DNA from: Heterocephalus glaber
Taxonomy: Eukaryota; Chordata; Mammalia; Rodentia; Bathyergidae
Length of the DNA: 64,000 nt
Direction: 5' to 3'
Assembly (NCBI RefSeq): GCF_000247695.1
Contig: NW_004624781.1
Span: forward strand, 10,954,182-11,018,181
Positions 23,357 to 34,880 of the stretch are shown here, piece by piece. The position numbers were made by a program, and so were the translations under genes. The notes beneath the pieces are model-generated. The model worked only from the letters and a program-made list of their open reading frames with translations. It was not told where the DNA came from and made no database searches. Each line of letters opens with the position of its first letter. Positions within the stretch are counted from its first letter, which is position 1.

Positions 23357-25605
23357 GGCAGTCTGTGAATTTCTAACACTCTATTGTTTTGTTCCACCAC
23401 ACAACAGCCAATGTAAACTAACACGGTGACCAACACAGGGCCCACCAGCTCCCTGTAAACCATCCCCAAATGCCTACTAAAAGAACATGTAGGTTTCTCA
23501 CCTAGATACTCCCAGCCTCCCTACTTCACTGGTCACTTTCTCCACCTCTCTGACCAAAGGTGTTCATTCGCCTCTAGGAAACATTGCTCAGCCTGTGCAT
23601 AAGACAGGAAGTGCCAAGGAGTGCATGCCAAGAATGACCTGACAGGGTCAACGGGAGCTGAGTTCCTGGTGCCCATGGTGGTAATCCATTTACTGATGGT
23701 GCCTACCAAGGTGAGGGGATTTTATCTCTACTTCCTCATGGTGCTTTCTAGGATCACATCCCACTAAATTACTTGCACTGAAACCTTGACCTCAAGGTCC
23801 ATTTTGGAGAAAACCTAAACTTTACTCTTGACCTCATCTCTAAGTTCTGTTTTGCAAGCTCTGTGGCACATGGTCCTCCATCACGATGGTCCCAAGTCCA
23901 CCCTCCCTCACCTCTCACACCCACATTGACCAAGCAACCATCACCTATAAAAATCTACTTACTTCATTAACATTCACTCTACTTAGTAAATATTTACTAT
24001 ATTATCTTTATCTTAGAAATTTAATGGCTCTTTTTAAATATGTTACTATTTCTTTCAGAATCATCATTGTTTTTTGTTAACTTATATTCCTACTCTGGTT
24101 CCAAAATGGCTTAAGTTCTGACTGGTTTGTCTCAATCTTATCTTTCCTTGGAGTCTTGTTATTTTTAAATGCATGATTTTTCAGGATGTAAGGTTTTAGG
24201 GAATGCAATTACTATGTTATAACATAAGTGCTGTATAGAGCAGGGTATAGAGCCTCACATTTATAATTTGATCATTCAGTATTTGGTGAATGAATGAATA
24301 AGCATGCTAGTTGTTCCACTTAGACATTAAAGAAGCCACACTCTTTTGTGTGACAGCTTTCTATTTTGCAACCAAGACACTAATCCATATATCCATCAAA
24401 ATTTTCAGCAATGTTTTCATTATAGTGGTTACCTTGCTTATTGGATTTAATTGTGTATCCTTAAGGTATTGGAAGAAACTCTTAAATGCTTAAGGAAAAT
24501 ATCCAAACAAAAAGTCCAGCCTAGGATTCAAATGTGCATAATACATTACCTCTACTTCATGTTTGTTCCCAAAGAAGCACCGCACCCTATAGATTTGGTG
24601 ACAGCTATTTCCTATCTACATGTAGGTTTGTCTTATTCCCACTATTTCTAAATTTTAAAAAGATTATTCACTGACAACATGTTATTATAAACAGTACAAA
24701 TCAATTTATACAATTTAAATAAGAGTATTTCAGCTAACAAGATTGAAACAGTCAACTTAATGCCATGCAGCAATTGACTGTGTGTATAAAAGTGATTGAA
24801 CATCTTTTACATCAAAGCATTGCGCTATGAATCATGAGAAGATGCACATAAGTAGAAAATGACTATAAGTCTAGGTTCTCGGGGTTAGCCTTTACCCTCT
24901 AGTACCCAGAAATACATGAGCCCAAGCTTGGGATTTATATGCTGCGGTAACCATAATAATCGAAGTTCCCTACCTTCCAGGAGTCTTCATTTACTGGGGA
25001 GGACATGAGTGTGAAGAACAACAGATTGATGCAACCATACAACAGCTCACCCCCCACCAATTTATCTTTCCCATGTGTCCTAAGAAATCTTTGGGAAATA
25101 AGAGAAGAGCTGAATTTGGGGTGTGAAGGACATCAGGGAGATCTACTCTTTTTAAACTGGACTAATGCATAACATTTCAGTGGTTTTTTTTAAGATTCCA
25201 TTGTCGAGTAAGGTAGGGAAGTAACATAGGCAGAATTAATGAGAACGAAGAGTTGGGAAAGGGGATGGGGTGGGCGATTTCTGTGAGCTAGGGTGCTGTG
25301 GGAAGGTCTTTGAGGGGAGAATAAGGAAGAAGTCCTAGGCTTGCCTTAAAAGAGAGGGATTGAAATTAAGACATGTAGAGAGAAGAGAAAATTTTCAGCC
25401 AACAATGAGATCCATCTTTATATACTCTCATAAAAATGTGACATTAAGGCCATTCGCAAGTTAATACTGCTCAGCTCGAAAAATCAGACAGAACAAAACC
25501 TGCTGCCTAAAATATTTAGATAGCTGAAATAGTTAGTTTAACCTGAACTTTTCAAAAGATTTCAAAAATTTTAAAAATATTTCTCTTTGTTAACAGTCAC
25601 CACTT
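23357..25605. other. Intergenic, nothing recognised
   Basis: AT-rich non-coding sequence for about 2.2 kb. Several 60-85 codon frames have no recognisable protein. Confidence 0.35.
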
Positions 25606-25609
25606 TGTT

Positions 25610-25800
25610 GAAGGGAATGAACAAAAAGCACAGGATTTTGGATCAGACATTGCTAAGTCGGAATCCCACCTTTAAAATTTACAAGTCACTCAATCACCCA
25701 GGGATTAGTCTTTTCATTTGTGAAATGCAGAATTGCCATGTAAAACACCACAGAATTATGCACATGATAGGTGTAGCCATTGTGCATGAAACTCCTCCAG
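25610..25800 (+). mobile_element. MIR SINE
   Basis: ACAGGATTTTGGATCAGACA, GTCGGAATCCCACCTTTAAA, TTACAAGTCACTCAATCACC, CTTTTCATTTGTGAAATGCA match MIR head and core. The open frame here is a shadow. Confidence 0.6.
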
Positions 25801-26480
25801 GAACAATGGTGTAAATAATTTCGTGTGTTGCAACTACACTGGTGTGTCACCAAATTGTCACCATTCCACAGAACGCAAATCCCACTAAGTAAGAGTGATG
25901 CAGGGCCCCTTACTGCCTGTAAAAGACAGAGGAATATCTATGTGAAACTAAAACAGTACAAGGAAGTATTAGGGTCAGGTGTAATAAAAGATCAAACAAA
26001 GGATCGATTCTTCACAAAAACACCAAGATGTTTTGGGTCTCTGTACATTTCTCTTCTTTATATAAGTAAAGAATGCTATGCACATGTAAGGTTCACAAAA
26101 TAATATTACAGAATACATAGATATGGTGAAAAAGGTACTGCAGCAAAGCTGGTTAGTATACTCCATGCTCTTTTCCACCCACATCAAGGCTTCTCTAACA
26201 CCCTTGTGCACAGGGCTCACCAGGACATCTTGCTGAGGTACAGATTTTGAGTCCTTGGGCCTGGATGGGGGGCTCTGAGGTTTTGTATTTGCAACCAGCT
26301 CCCTTGTGGTACTGATGTTGTCCACCCACAGATCATACTATGAATCAACCTTGAAAGCCCAACCCCAGAATCTCCCTCCAGAAAGCCCCTTCTGGCCTTG
26401 ACATTGTCTCAGTTTTTTGGTAAAACGCTAAGCAATTAAAGGTGCGTGCAAGTGTCTTACCATCAAGTCTGCCATATAAA
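25801..26480. other. Intergenic, nothing recognised
   Basis: Frames of 92 codons (25825-26103 plus) and 116 codons (25975-26325 minus) overlap and show no familiar motif. No repeat is recognised. Confidence 0.35.
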
Positions 26481-26482
26481 AT

Positions 26483-26740
26483 CCAGGATTCCCAGTTAAG
26501 TATGAATTTCGAGGGGCTGGGGATGTAGCTTAGTGGTCGAGCACCTGCCTAGCATAAGCAAAGCCCTGGGGTCAGTTCCCGGCACCACTATGAAAGAAAT
26601 AATGAATTACAGATAAATAACACCAAGTACACCTAGGATATTACATGAGACATACTCATGCTAAAGATTATTTGTTGTTTATCTAAAACTCATTTACCTG
26701 GGTGTCCTGTCCTGTATTTGCTAAATCAAGCAACCCTACC
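26483..26740. repeat. Palindromic (inverted) old repeat, split by an ID
   Basis: The left arm CCAGGATTCCCAGTTAAGTA, TGAATTTC, (ID), AGATAAATAACACC pairs with the reverse complement of the right arm AATTATTTGTTG-like ATTATTTGTTGTTTATCT, AAAACTCATTTACCTGGGTG, TCCTGTCCTG. A central GACATACTCATGC-type loop lies between them. It resembles a known mammalian palindromic repeat; the family name is not certain. Confidence 0.65.
26513..26590 (+). mobile_element. ID-type SINE in the left arm of the palindrome
   Basis: GGGGCTGGGGATGTAGCTTA, GTGGTCGAGCACCTGCCTAG, GCACCACT. TATGAATTTC on the left and AATGAATTAC on the right look like a diverged target duplication. Confidence 0.85.
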
Positions 26741-28775
26741 TACCTGCAATGGAGATTGGATGACACTTATGAAACAGAACCAGATTTCAGGATATGGTCA
26801 CCTTAGAAGCTCTCAGAGTGATGTTGGTCTTAGTGGCTTTTACTAACCCCTTCCCAAGTGCATGTTTGAATGCTTCTTTGCTAAATACTAGAAAACCTTT
26901 GAGCATGTCCCAAGATCATTTCCAGTCTGGGCGAGCAACTCTGAAGACCCTGTCTCCATGAGAGCATCTGGTACCCAAGCCCAGTCTTGCACAGCAAGGG
27001 GGAGCTCCTGCAGGAAGGAGGAAGAGCCCTGCTTGTCCCTGCGGCTCTACCTTTCAGCCAAAGGGAACTGTGATGAGGTGGTTGCAGTGTGGCAGCTCTG
27101 ATGCAGTAGATTCAGCAACTGCTGCCTCCAAAACCGCACTAAATCATGGAAGGCCTGTCGCAAACAGCAATTTCATTTTAATTCATTATTCAACATTTAC
27201 ACAAGCTTCAGCTTCATTTGGTATATGTAATAGCTACCCAGCCAAGTTTCTTTTATGAAAACGGAGAATCCAAACAGAGAGTAATTACTCTGAGGAGGGA
27301 AGAACCAGCCTCGGTCAAACAGGACCACTCTAAATATTGACACTGCATACTTTCCACTCGGGTTAACCATTTGGATACCCCTGGTCTCCAAATGTAATGC
27401 TGTCTTTGGAACAAAAAGTGGATACAGAAGCGGAAAGCATTAGATGCAGGATAGAAATGGGGAGAGGGCTGAATGTTGGCAGCAGCAAGGAAGAGAATGG
27501 ATCACATTGCCAGCTTCAATAATCACAGCCACCAGTGACTGGTACCTTCTAGTTGCCAGCCCCTGTGCCAAGTGCTCCATATGTGTTAGCTTATTCACCG
27601 CCTACAGGAAAGTCTCTGGAAAGCTGTATGATCCCATCTTACCTCATGATCCTGAGGTCTGAATGTGCAGCTGTTGAAGTAGAATACAGCAGGTCCCAAT
27701 AAGCAACTTCCAAACTCCTCTCTCTCTGGATAGCTCCATCATTCCTCCTCCCCAAGTGAACCTCTGTTAACATTTGCTTTGTATTCTCTTTTCCCTTGTA
27801 GCAGTTTACCTTCAGCATCTTTTCATGCCAACAGTTTCCATCCAGAGCCCAGGATAGATTCCAGAATGCCCGTCCCCAGGCATTTCTGATCCTAGAGGCC
27901 ATGACTTTGGGTGGAGACAGTCACACATCTTTAAGATAATCAGTTCTGATTTTCTTGCTTTAAGAAAGCTGACCTCAAAAGGATGTCATGGCAGAAAAAG
28001 GATCCCAAATATTCTAAGAAAGAACTTGGAAATCACATGCTCTGATCCTCTCATTGTGCTAGTGAGGAAACAGGTTTCATGGACATTAAAATCATACCCA
28101 CATACCCTTAACCAGTAAGTCTCAAATCTCTCTGTGTTTTAGTCACCTCACTGTGCCACTCTGCTAACTGGCTTCTCACCGGAGGGCAGTGATAACAGAA
28201 GAGCTACACCAGTTCGAGTCTGGAAACACAGTTCTATTCATTGAGGCCTCACTCTGAGCAAGAATCTGAAACTAGGGCTTGCCTAGCACTCACTCCCAGG
28301 CAGACAGGCAAGCCAAGTACCAAGCTCGGGGTGAGTGCCACCTGCTCTCTACTGAACAGAGCATCCCTCTCCTATCATCACTCAATGTTGGGGATACCGG
28401 CAACGACACTGCAGTAGGCTACAAAGAAGCCACATGCTCCCACTGCCAGGCACACAGGCTAATGGAAATGTGTGACATTGATAAGGGAAAGAGGGATGTT
28501 TGACATTTTATTAGACGTCATATATGTATAAAGTCTAAAATAAGATAAAGATAATAAAATAAAATGTAAAGACATCTAAAATCTCACCACCCGCAGGTAA
28601 TCACTGTCACCATTTCATCCAACTACCTAGATGATTTTCTACCCATGTATGTGTGTGTATGCATCTTATACTTAAATATGTTTCTTTACAAGAAGAAGAT
28701 AGTATTATACTTTCTATTTGATAAGTATTCAATGCCAGTAATAGCAAATACCTCTTAGTGTCAGTAAATGTGCTT
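26741..28775. other. Intergenic with one MIR antisense piece
   Basis: Positions about 27500-27660 (CCCTGTGCCAAGTGCTCCAT, ATGTGTTAGCTTATTCACCG, CCTCATGATCCTGAGGTC) look like antisense MIR. The remainder, including frames of 60-87 codons, is not recognised. Confidence 0.4.
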
Positions 28776-28779
28776 CCAA

Positions 28780-28960
28780 GCCAGACATGTGGTACACATC
28801 TGTAATCCCAGCATTCTAGAAGCCTGAGGCAGGAGGATCACAAGTCTGAGCCCAGTCTGGGCAACTTAGTGACTTAGCAAGACCTTGTCAAAAAAAAAAA
28901 AAAACTAGAGCTGAGGGTGTAGCTCAGTACAAAGGCCCTGGATTCAATCCCTAGTACCAT
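28780..28960 (+). mobile_element. Composite B1-ID SINE
   Basis: B1 half: GCCAGACATGTGGTACACAT, CTGTAATCCCAGCATTCTAG, GCCTGAGGCAGGAGGATCAC, then an A-run near 28892-28905. ID half: GCTGAGGGTGTAGCTCAGTA, CCCTGGATTCAATCCCTAGT, ACC. Confidence 0.92.
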
Positions 28961-29003
28961 GAATGAATGAATGCATGAATGAATGAATGAATGAATGAAT
29001 GAT
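28961..29003 (+). repeat. (TGAA)n microsatellite in the SINE tail
   Basis: About ten TGAA units with one TGCA variant directly follow the ID half. Such tails commonly expand from SINE 3' ends. Confidence 0.9.
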
Positions 29004-29044
29004 GCAGTTTAATAACCTATTTGGTGAATGCAGAGAATCTTATC

Positions 29045-29155
29045 GTCAGATATTCAGTTAATTTAGCAAATGTTTATCCAGTGCCTGCTTTGCCCCAGTA
29101 CTGTGCTAGGTCACGGGGATGCAGAGGTGAAGTCAGCTCCCCAGGGACATAACTT
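29045..29155 (-). mobile_element. L2 3' end, antisense
   Basis: CAAATGTTTATCCAGTGCCT, GTACTGTGCTAGGTCACGGG, GATGCAGAGGTGAAGTCA is the antisense L2 terminus. Confidence 0.65.
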
Positions 29156-29945
29156 GGTGGACTTACCATCACCATGTAATACCTGTGTTTTCTTCCTAGC
29201 CCCAGTTCACATTAAGAAGTCACCCTTAGCTACGTGGAACAGGAGTGATGGCTGTTCCCCAAGATACGGCGATGGGAGCCCAAGGACACTCACAAGAGCA
29301 AGGAGACCTTTGGGCTTGGTTTCATGAGAATGTGAGACCTTCTCTTAACTCACCTCCTTTTACCCTCAGATCCTGTCCTTACTGTGCAGTTTGAGGCATA
29401 TTGAGCACACAGTTCTTTCAGGGTGATTCAATCACAAGTACTGCTATCTGGCAGATGAAGCTGTTTTTAAAATATGCACTTTTAAAACAATTCATTCCTC
29501 AGCATTTTAATGTTAGTAAGCAGAGAACACTGTTTACCATGTAATTCTTTATGCTAAACTATTCACTATACTGTATTATAGTATTCTATACTGTGCTCTA
29601 CTGTAATTACTACCACGCAAATAGCTTATCACATAATTATTCTTTTGTGCTCACAATGATTCTATCAAAAAAAAAATGTTTTCTCCTTTACCAGTCTTGG
29701 CAGGGAGGGGGTGTTGTCCCCCTTTGGGGTATGGAGAATGTGAGGCTTAGACGTGTCAGGGAACCTTCTGAATATCCCAAGCCAGTACCTTCTGGAGCTC
29801 AGGCTAGAATATAGACGCTGCTTTGCTTGTTACTTTAGTGGCAGAGTGTCAGAAACAAGGCAATGAAATTCATATAAAAGCACAGTAATCGTGGTAAAGT
29901 GTAAAATGAATGGCAGCAATGCTGCCTCAGCCTATGGAGCTACAG
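29156..29945. other. Intergenic, nothing recognised
   Basis: No gene or repeat is recognised. Confidence 0.35.
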
Positions 29946-29949
29946 AAAG

Positions 29950-30175
29950 GCCAAGAGAGAGCTTTAGAACCTAGAGACATGGGTTCAGGTCCCAGCAGCA
30001 CCACCTAAAAGATCCAAGCTTCTGAGACTTGTTTCCTCACCTTTGAGTAGGGATTTGCAAATAGCTGTAAGGCCTAAATGTAATGTACACAAGTATATAC
30101 CGCCTTACATGGAGTTGCACGTAATCATGTTCAATAAGGCGGTGCTATTGTTAATAGTATCGTGACCATTATTGA
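29950..30175 (+). mobile_element. MIR SINE
   Basis: GACATGGGTTCAGGTCCCAG, GAGACTTGTTTCCTCACCTT, TGTAAGGCCTAAATGTAATG, GGTGCTATTGTTAATAGTAT follow the MIR consensus order. Confidence 0.65.
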
Positions 30176-31830
30176 TCTGCTTACATCCTATGGGAGAAAA
30201 ATATATATTCCCTTCCCCAGTCCTTTAGTAGAATATTCAGAAGCTACAGATACTTGTCCTGCTCATCTGCCATGGGGCTCTGTTTACATCTTGAATTACT
30301 CAAATGAAATGTAGAAACAGATTCACTGCATCTTAAAGTGCTCATTACTTTAATTCAAACAGCACAGAGTTCCCCTCAAAATAAATGACTGTCCATCTGT
30401 TTATTTCCCTCTGCTAAACTGATTTCATGCTTTTCTGGGGCTGGTAGGAAACACTTCAAAGACAGCTGATGGAGACCAAGTAGGAAGGCTACAGCCCACA
30501 CCACAGAGTTTCCTACAGCCTCTGACTGGGAAGAGCGGGCAGCAGCTGTGGCAGCCCAGGGACTCAGGTTGGGAAGTGTAAGGTACACAGGCACCCCGAG
30601 GGCCACCTGAGGGGAGGACTCATTTGGATTCCATTTTACATTAACCTTATTCATATTTTTGATAAAATGTGTTCCAATATTATATGATTGAATATAAATT
30701 TATTTTTTATCTTTCATATCACTACTGTCCTAGAACATAATTTAAGCTGAAATTTTGATTATACCTAATGAATAATATACATACATAATACATTATATTA
30801 TGCATGATGATTTTGGGTAGAGATTATAAACATAAATTTTGTGGATTTGATATATAGCAATTTATAAATTATGTTTTGGCATTTTCTTACTCATCCAAGC
30901 ATAGAAAGCCCTTTGAAAGATCAACTAGACATGTCCAGTAATGACATTCTTAAGCACTGCAAGTATGAATCAGCAATATTCTAGCCACTTCCTCAAAAGT
31001 TGTATATTGTACAGATTCTCCTATTCAAATCAGGAAAATAATTACCTAAAACCTTACTGTTGCCACAAGTCACTTATTTTTATTTGTATCTACACCCTCA
31101 GTGTGTATTTTCATTTTTTTCATTACTAAAAAAAGTATACTTTTAGTTCTAACCTAGTTAGAATTTTTTTGCTTAATATTATTGAATGAATAATTATTTC
31201 TATGTTGTTTTAGACTCATCTCAAATCACAAGAGATATTTCATCTATTTGATAATTCCCTATTTCATAAGTCACTGTACATAATAAAACAGACAATAAAG
31301 CCCCTAGTTTTGTAAGTGTAATCATGTAAAATACGGTTGGGCATAACGTAAGTCTTTTGATGAGATTTATCAAAGATCACCATAGGGCTCCACCCAATAT
31401 GTGGAGAAGTGTTCTTTCACAAATGGAGATGTACAAAGGACATCTCTTCATTTGATGAGGAAGCTTAAAAACAATGTTATACTTGAAATTATGTTTTTAT
31501 GCACTTACACAAAGCTTAGAAGTCATGGTTGTAATGATATGCTTTCATGGAATCAAATTTGCAAAGGAATTCATGGAACAAATTATAAGTCTCTAAAATT
31601 CTTTACAAAATTTACAGTATTGGAAATGGTGCAAAGATGAAATATAAAGCATACTAAATTATAAAGATAATGATGACAACTTATAATAATGGGAGAAAAA
31701 AACTAAAAAAGAGGGAAAAAACACACTAAGAAGTAAATTTAATGTATGAAAAAGGGTACAGTATTACCAGGATAGATTATGGGTGATGTCATAGAGGAAA
31801 TCCTTAAGACCTGGCCAACTTCCACATTCA
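30176..31830. other. Intergenic, nothing recognised
   Basis: AT-rich. The 92-codon minus frame at 30376-30654 and the 79-codon plus frame at 31401-31640 have no familiar features. Confidence 0.35.
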
Positions 31831-31834
31831 CTAA

Positions 31835-32269
31835 CTATATTTTGATACCTTTCATTATTATGAGTAGTTGCTTTTTTCCTTTTCGAGTGCAGCTTTCCTC
31901 AGAGAATGCATTCACATCATTTTCTATGTGGCACTGCTCTTTTTGAACTTATTCTATGACCTCATATACACTGACATGAGCATTCCCTATTAAATTTTCT
32001 CCTCTTCTGTGCCATGCTGTATGTTGCTTTGGTCCTGAGAAATCCATTCCACAAAAACTGATACACAGACCACAAATTCGGCAGAAATAATCTGATGAAC
32101 AAACATCACTGCCATTGCATGGGTGTCGTTTTAGTCTACCACGTGCATAGCAATTTCTCAGTCAGTCAGTAATTTTGCTGGCTTCTTCAGGGAAATGTGG
32201 CTTTAATTCATTAAAAGCTCCTGGAATTTCATCAGCTAGAAAGAATGCCAATGCAGATAAATGATGCAT
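31835..32269 (-). pseudogene. MULE/MuDR-type transposase C-terminal fossil
   Basis: Read on the minus strand from 32269, one frame runs 144 codons with stops only at codon 36 (32162-32164) and codon 107 (31949-31951), and no frameshift. Codons 12-30 (32236-32180) read ADEIPGAFNELKPHFPEEA. Codons 85-103 (32017-31961) read AWHRRGENLIGNAHVSVYE, followed by VIE, a stop, and VQKEQ. This order, a DEIP..F..LK...PEEA block, then basic residues (RGRLKRH), then WHRR..NL.G.AH...Y..I...QKEQ, is what I recall as the C-terminal region of MULE (MuDR/Phantom-like) transposases, downstream of the DDE catalytic domain. The catalytic part is absent, so it encodes no active enzyme. Mammalian MuDR fossils are known (the Ricksha group in human), which is the likeliest relative. 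No host gene is implied. An alternative is a domesticated MULE-derived pseudogene, which is less likely given the flanking tandem array and lack of introns or tail. Confidence 0.7.
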
Positions 32270-32397
32270 TTTTAAACTGAGGTTTCTGTTGTTGCCATTT
32301 GGCATGGGCAAATCCTTCCCCAGAATTCAACTTTCTACCCTCTTATAGATCCTTCTTTGCACCCTCCCAGTGGAATTTTGAGATTTTTCAGGACAAT

Positions 32398-32540
32398 GGT
32401 TTCCAGGATTTCAACATTCTAGATTTTAAAATTTGGGGGATGTGACTTTTAGGATTTTTGACTTAAGAGATTTTGATTTTTCATGATTTAAACATTTGGG
32501 ATTTGGACATTAAAGATTGTATCTTTCAGGATTGCAATCA
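32398..32540. repeat. GGATTT-type short tandem array by the MULE fossil
   Basis: A degenerate unit of about 14-17 bp with a GATTT core and ACATT/ACTT spacers recurs about nine times: AGGATTTCAACATTC, TAGATTTTAAAATTTG, GGGGATGTGACTTTT, AGGATTTTTGACTTA, AGAGATTTTGATTTTTC, ATGATTTAAACATTTG, GGATTTGGACATTA, AAGATTGTATCTTTC, AGGATTGC. Long MULE termini can carry internal tandem repeats, so this is probably the 5' terminal region of the same element. Confidence 0.65.
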
Positions 32541-33378
32541 GCACCGAGTTTATATGTACTGCCATACATTAAGGTACTATCTGCTCATTTGTATTTTCTG
32601 AAGAATTTTTATTAGGAATAGATGTTGAATTTTATTAATTTTTTAAAAATCTATGGACATAATCATATGGCTTTCTTCTTAGTGTAATTAATATGATGAA
32701 TTACAGTATATTGATAGATGTGCTAATATTGAACCATCCTTGCATTCCTGGTTGATGGCTCAATCACTTTCCTAATGTGAAGTAGGAAACTGTTTTGCAA
32801 ATATTTAAATTTTTGAAATTGATATTTCTAAGTGCTGTCACCTGTAAATACCTCTGGTTTTCTTTATCAAGTTTAGGTATCAATGTTATGCTTGCTTCAT
32901 AAAAAACATTTGAAAAATGTTCTTCATTTTCCATAATTTGAAATAATCTCCAGGGCTTTGGTAATATCCAGCTTCTAAAGATAGAAGATAGAGCTTCCTA
33001 TGAAAATATCTGAGCCCCCTGCTTTTTAAGGAACATTTCTTTGAAGTCTTTTTGTTTCTTCCTTACTTTTATGGATATTTGTTTAAGCTTGCTATGACTT
33101 CTCAGTTCAGTTTGTTAAACTATATTTGCCTAATATATTTCATATTTCCTCTAAATTTTCACATTTACTTGCTTGCATAAATAAGAGAGATAGTAGGCTT
33201 GCGATCGTTTAAAACATAAACTCGATATCAATAGCTATCTTGTCATTCCTTGTATGTCTGAATTGTCTCCCTTTTCAATTGATTAGCTGATCTATTAATT
33301 TTTTTAAAAAAAACAGAATTTTGATTTATTTTTTATTTGACCTACTGATTTTCTGTTCTCTATCTCATTTACTACTGC

Positions 33379-33463
33379 TTTTTTTTGTACTGGGGATAGA
33401 ACTCAGGACCTTGCACTTGCGAGGCAGGCATGGTAGGTACCACTAAGCTAAATTCCCAGTCCC
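33379..33463 (-). mobile_element. ID-type SINE with target duplication
   Basis: Antisense ID (GTACTGGGGATAGAACTCAG, GACCTTGCACTTGCGAGGCA, CACTAAGCTAAATTCCCAGT). The flanks ATCTCATTTACTACTGCTTT (33362-) and ATCTCATTAACTACTGCTTT (33464-) are a near-perfect duplication of about 20 bp. Confidence 0.95.
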
Positions 33464-33688
33464 ATCTCATTAACTACTGCTTTTATCATTATGATTTCTT
33501 TTCTTATGCTTTCTTTTGGTTTATATTTTGTTACTTTTATATCAAGAGCTCTTGCCATTTTGTGCTTAATCCATTTATTTTCATTGTTTCAATTTTTATC
33601 AATACAGATGTTAAGGATTGTGAATTTTCCTTTGACCGCTGCTTTAATTGTATCCTCTATTCTTATATGTAGTATTTTAGTGTCATTC

Positions 33689-33779
33689 TTTTTTTTTTTT
33701 TTTCTTGTACTGAGGATAGAACTTGGGTCCTTGCACTTGCGCAGCAGGTGGCAGAACCACTGAGCTAAATCTCCAGCCC
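33689..33779 (-). mobile_element. ID-type SINE with target duplication
   Basis: Antisense ID with a T-run, CTTGTACTGAGGATAGAACT, CACTGAGCTAAATCTCCAGC. TAGTGTCATTCTTTTT occurs at both edges (33678- and 33780-33795), a 16-bp duplication. Confidence 0.95.
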
Positions 33780-34880
33780 TAGTGTCATTCTTTTTCAGGA
33801 TTTATGTAATGCCTGCTTGTATTTTTACCTTTAACCAAATAATAGTTTAATTTATGGCTAAAGAAAATTTAGGGGGTAGTTAATCTTTAATTTCTAATTG
33901 AATTGCATTGTGATCAGTGAGCGCTGTTTGTAATATTTCTATCTTATGACACCTACTTTGGGCCCTAGTATGATAATATTTTGGGTGAAATTTCTATATG
34001 CACTTGAGAAGAAAGCATGTTCTTTATTGTTAGAGTGTAACATTATACATATAAACCTCTAAAAGATTTATGCTGTGGTTATGTAGTTTGACATTTTGTA
34101 TTATATCTGTATTTTATCTTCTTAGCCCATTTCACCCTGAATGGGCTGCTTTAAAGCATTTAATCATTGGTGTTTCTGGCAATTCCTCCTCGCTTACCTG
34201 TACTTTTTGTTATAGCCAAGCAGATATTCAAACACATTGAATCTTTATTGAGGAATGTAGCTTTAACACCATAAAGTGTCCTTCTTCATTTAATGCTTTT
34301 CACCTTGAAGACTATTTTGGTATCAAGATGACAAGCTCTCTTTCTTACTATTTCCATTTACCTGGTGTATCTTTTTATTTTTGTCAACCTTGTTGAGCCT
34401 CTTAATATTAAGAATTTCTCTTTTGAACAAGATAGAGTTGGCTTTACTTTATATGTAAATTTGAAAACCTTTTTCTTTTACTAGTCAAGTCTGTTCATAT
34501 TTGTAGATATGAATGCAATTGAATTTTGTCATATCATCTTATTTTTAATTATGGGTATATTATGTTGTATTCCCTGAGTTTATTTGAAGTCATTCAAAAG
34601 GACTATATTTTTATTATAATGTATTAATGCTTTTCATTATCTTAGATTTCTTCTTTCCTTATAATTTAAATGATATCACTTGATTCTCATCTATAAACTA
34701 TGTAAGTTATCTTATTCTACATTCTTTCTTTTTCCTCCATTCTATCATTTTTTCTGCTCTCTTGATGCTTTAACAGAACATATGATGTTTACATCCTTCA
34801 ACCCATGGTGCACTCTTTTCTCGTCTTAGATCTACGGGTAAATACAGAAAATATTCACCATCATCCCTTTTGCAGTTGGC

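Larger units (their letters stand above)
32570..34880 (-). mobile_element. Antisense L1 ORF2 (RT back to endonuclease)
   Basis: On the plus strand antisense ORF2 phrases occur in order: TTGAACCATCCTTGCATTCC, TGGTTGATGGCTCAATCACT (RT region), GAAATAATCTCCAGGGCTTT, ATTGATTAGCTGATCTATTA, TTGATTTATTTTTTATTTGA, TTGCATTGTGATCAGTGAGC, TTCTATATGCACTTGAGAAG, AAGTGTCCTTCTTCATTTAA (endonuclease region). It is heavily mutated and split by two ID insertions at 33382-33463 and 33689-33779. Confidence 0.85.

Noticed and set aside
28961..29003. CRISPR-like regular repeats
   Set aside because: Simple (TGAA)n microsatellite; no spacers, and the genome is mammalian.
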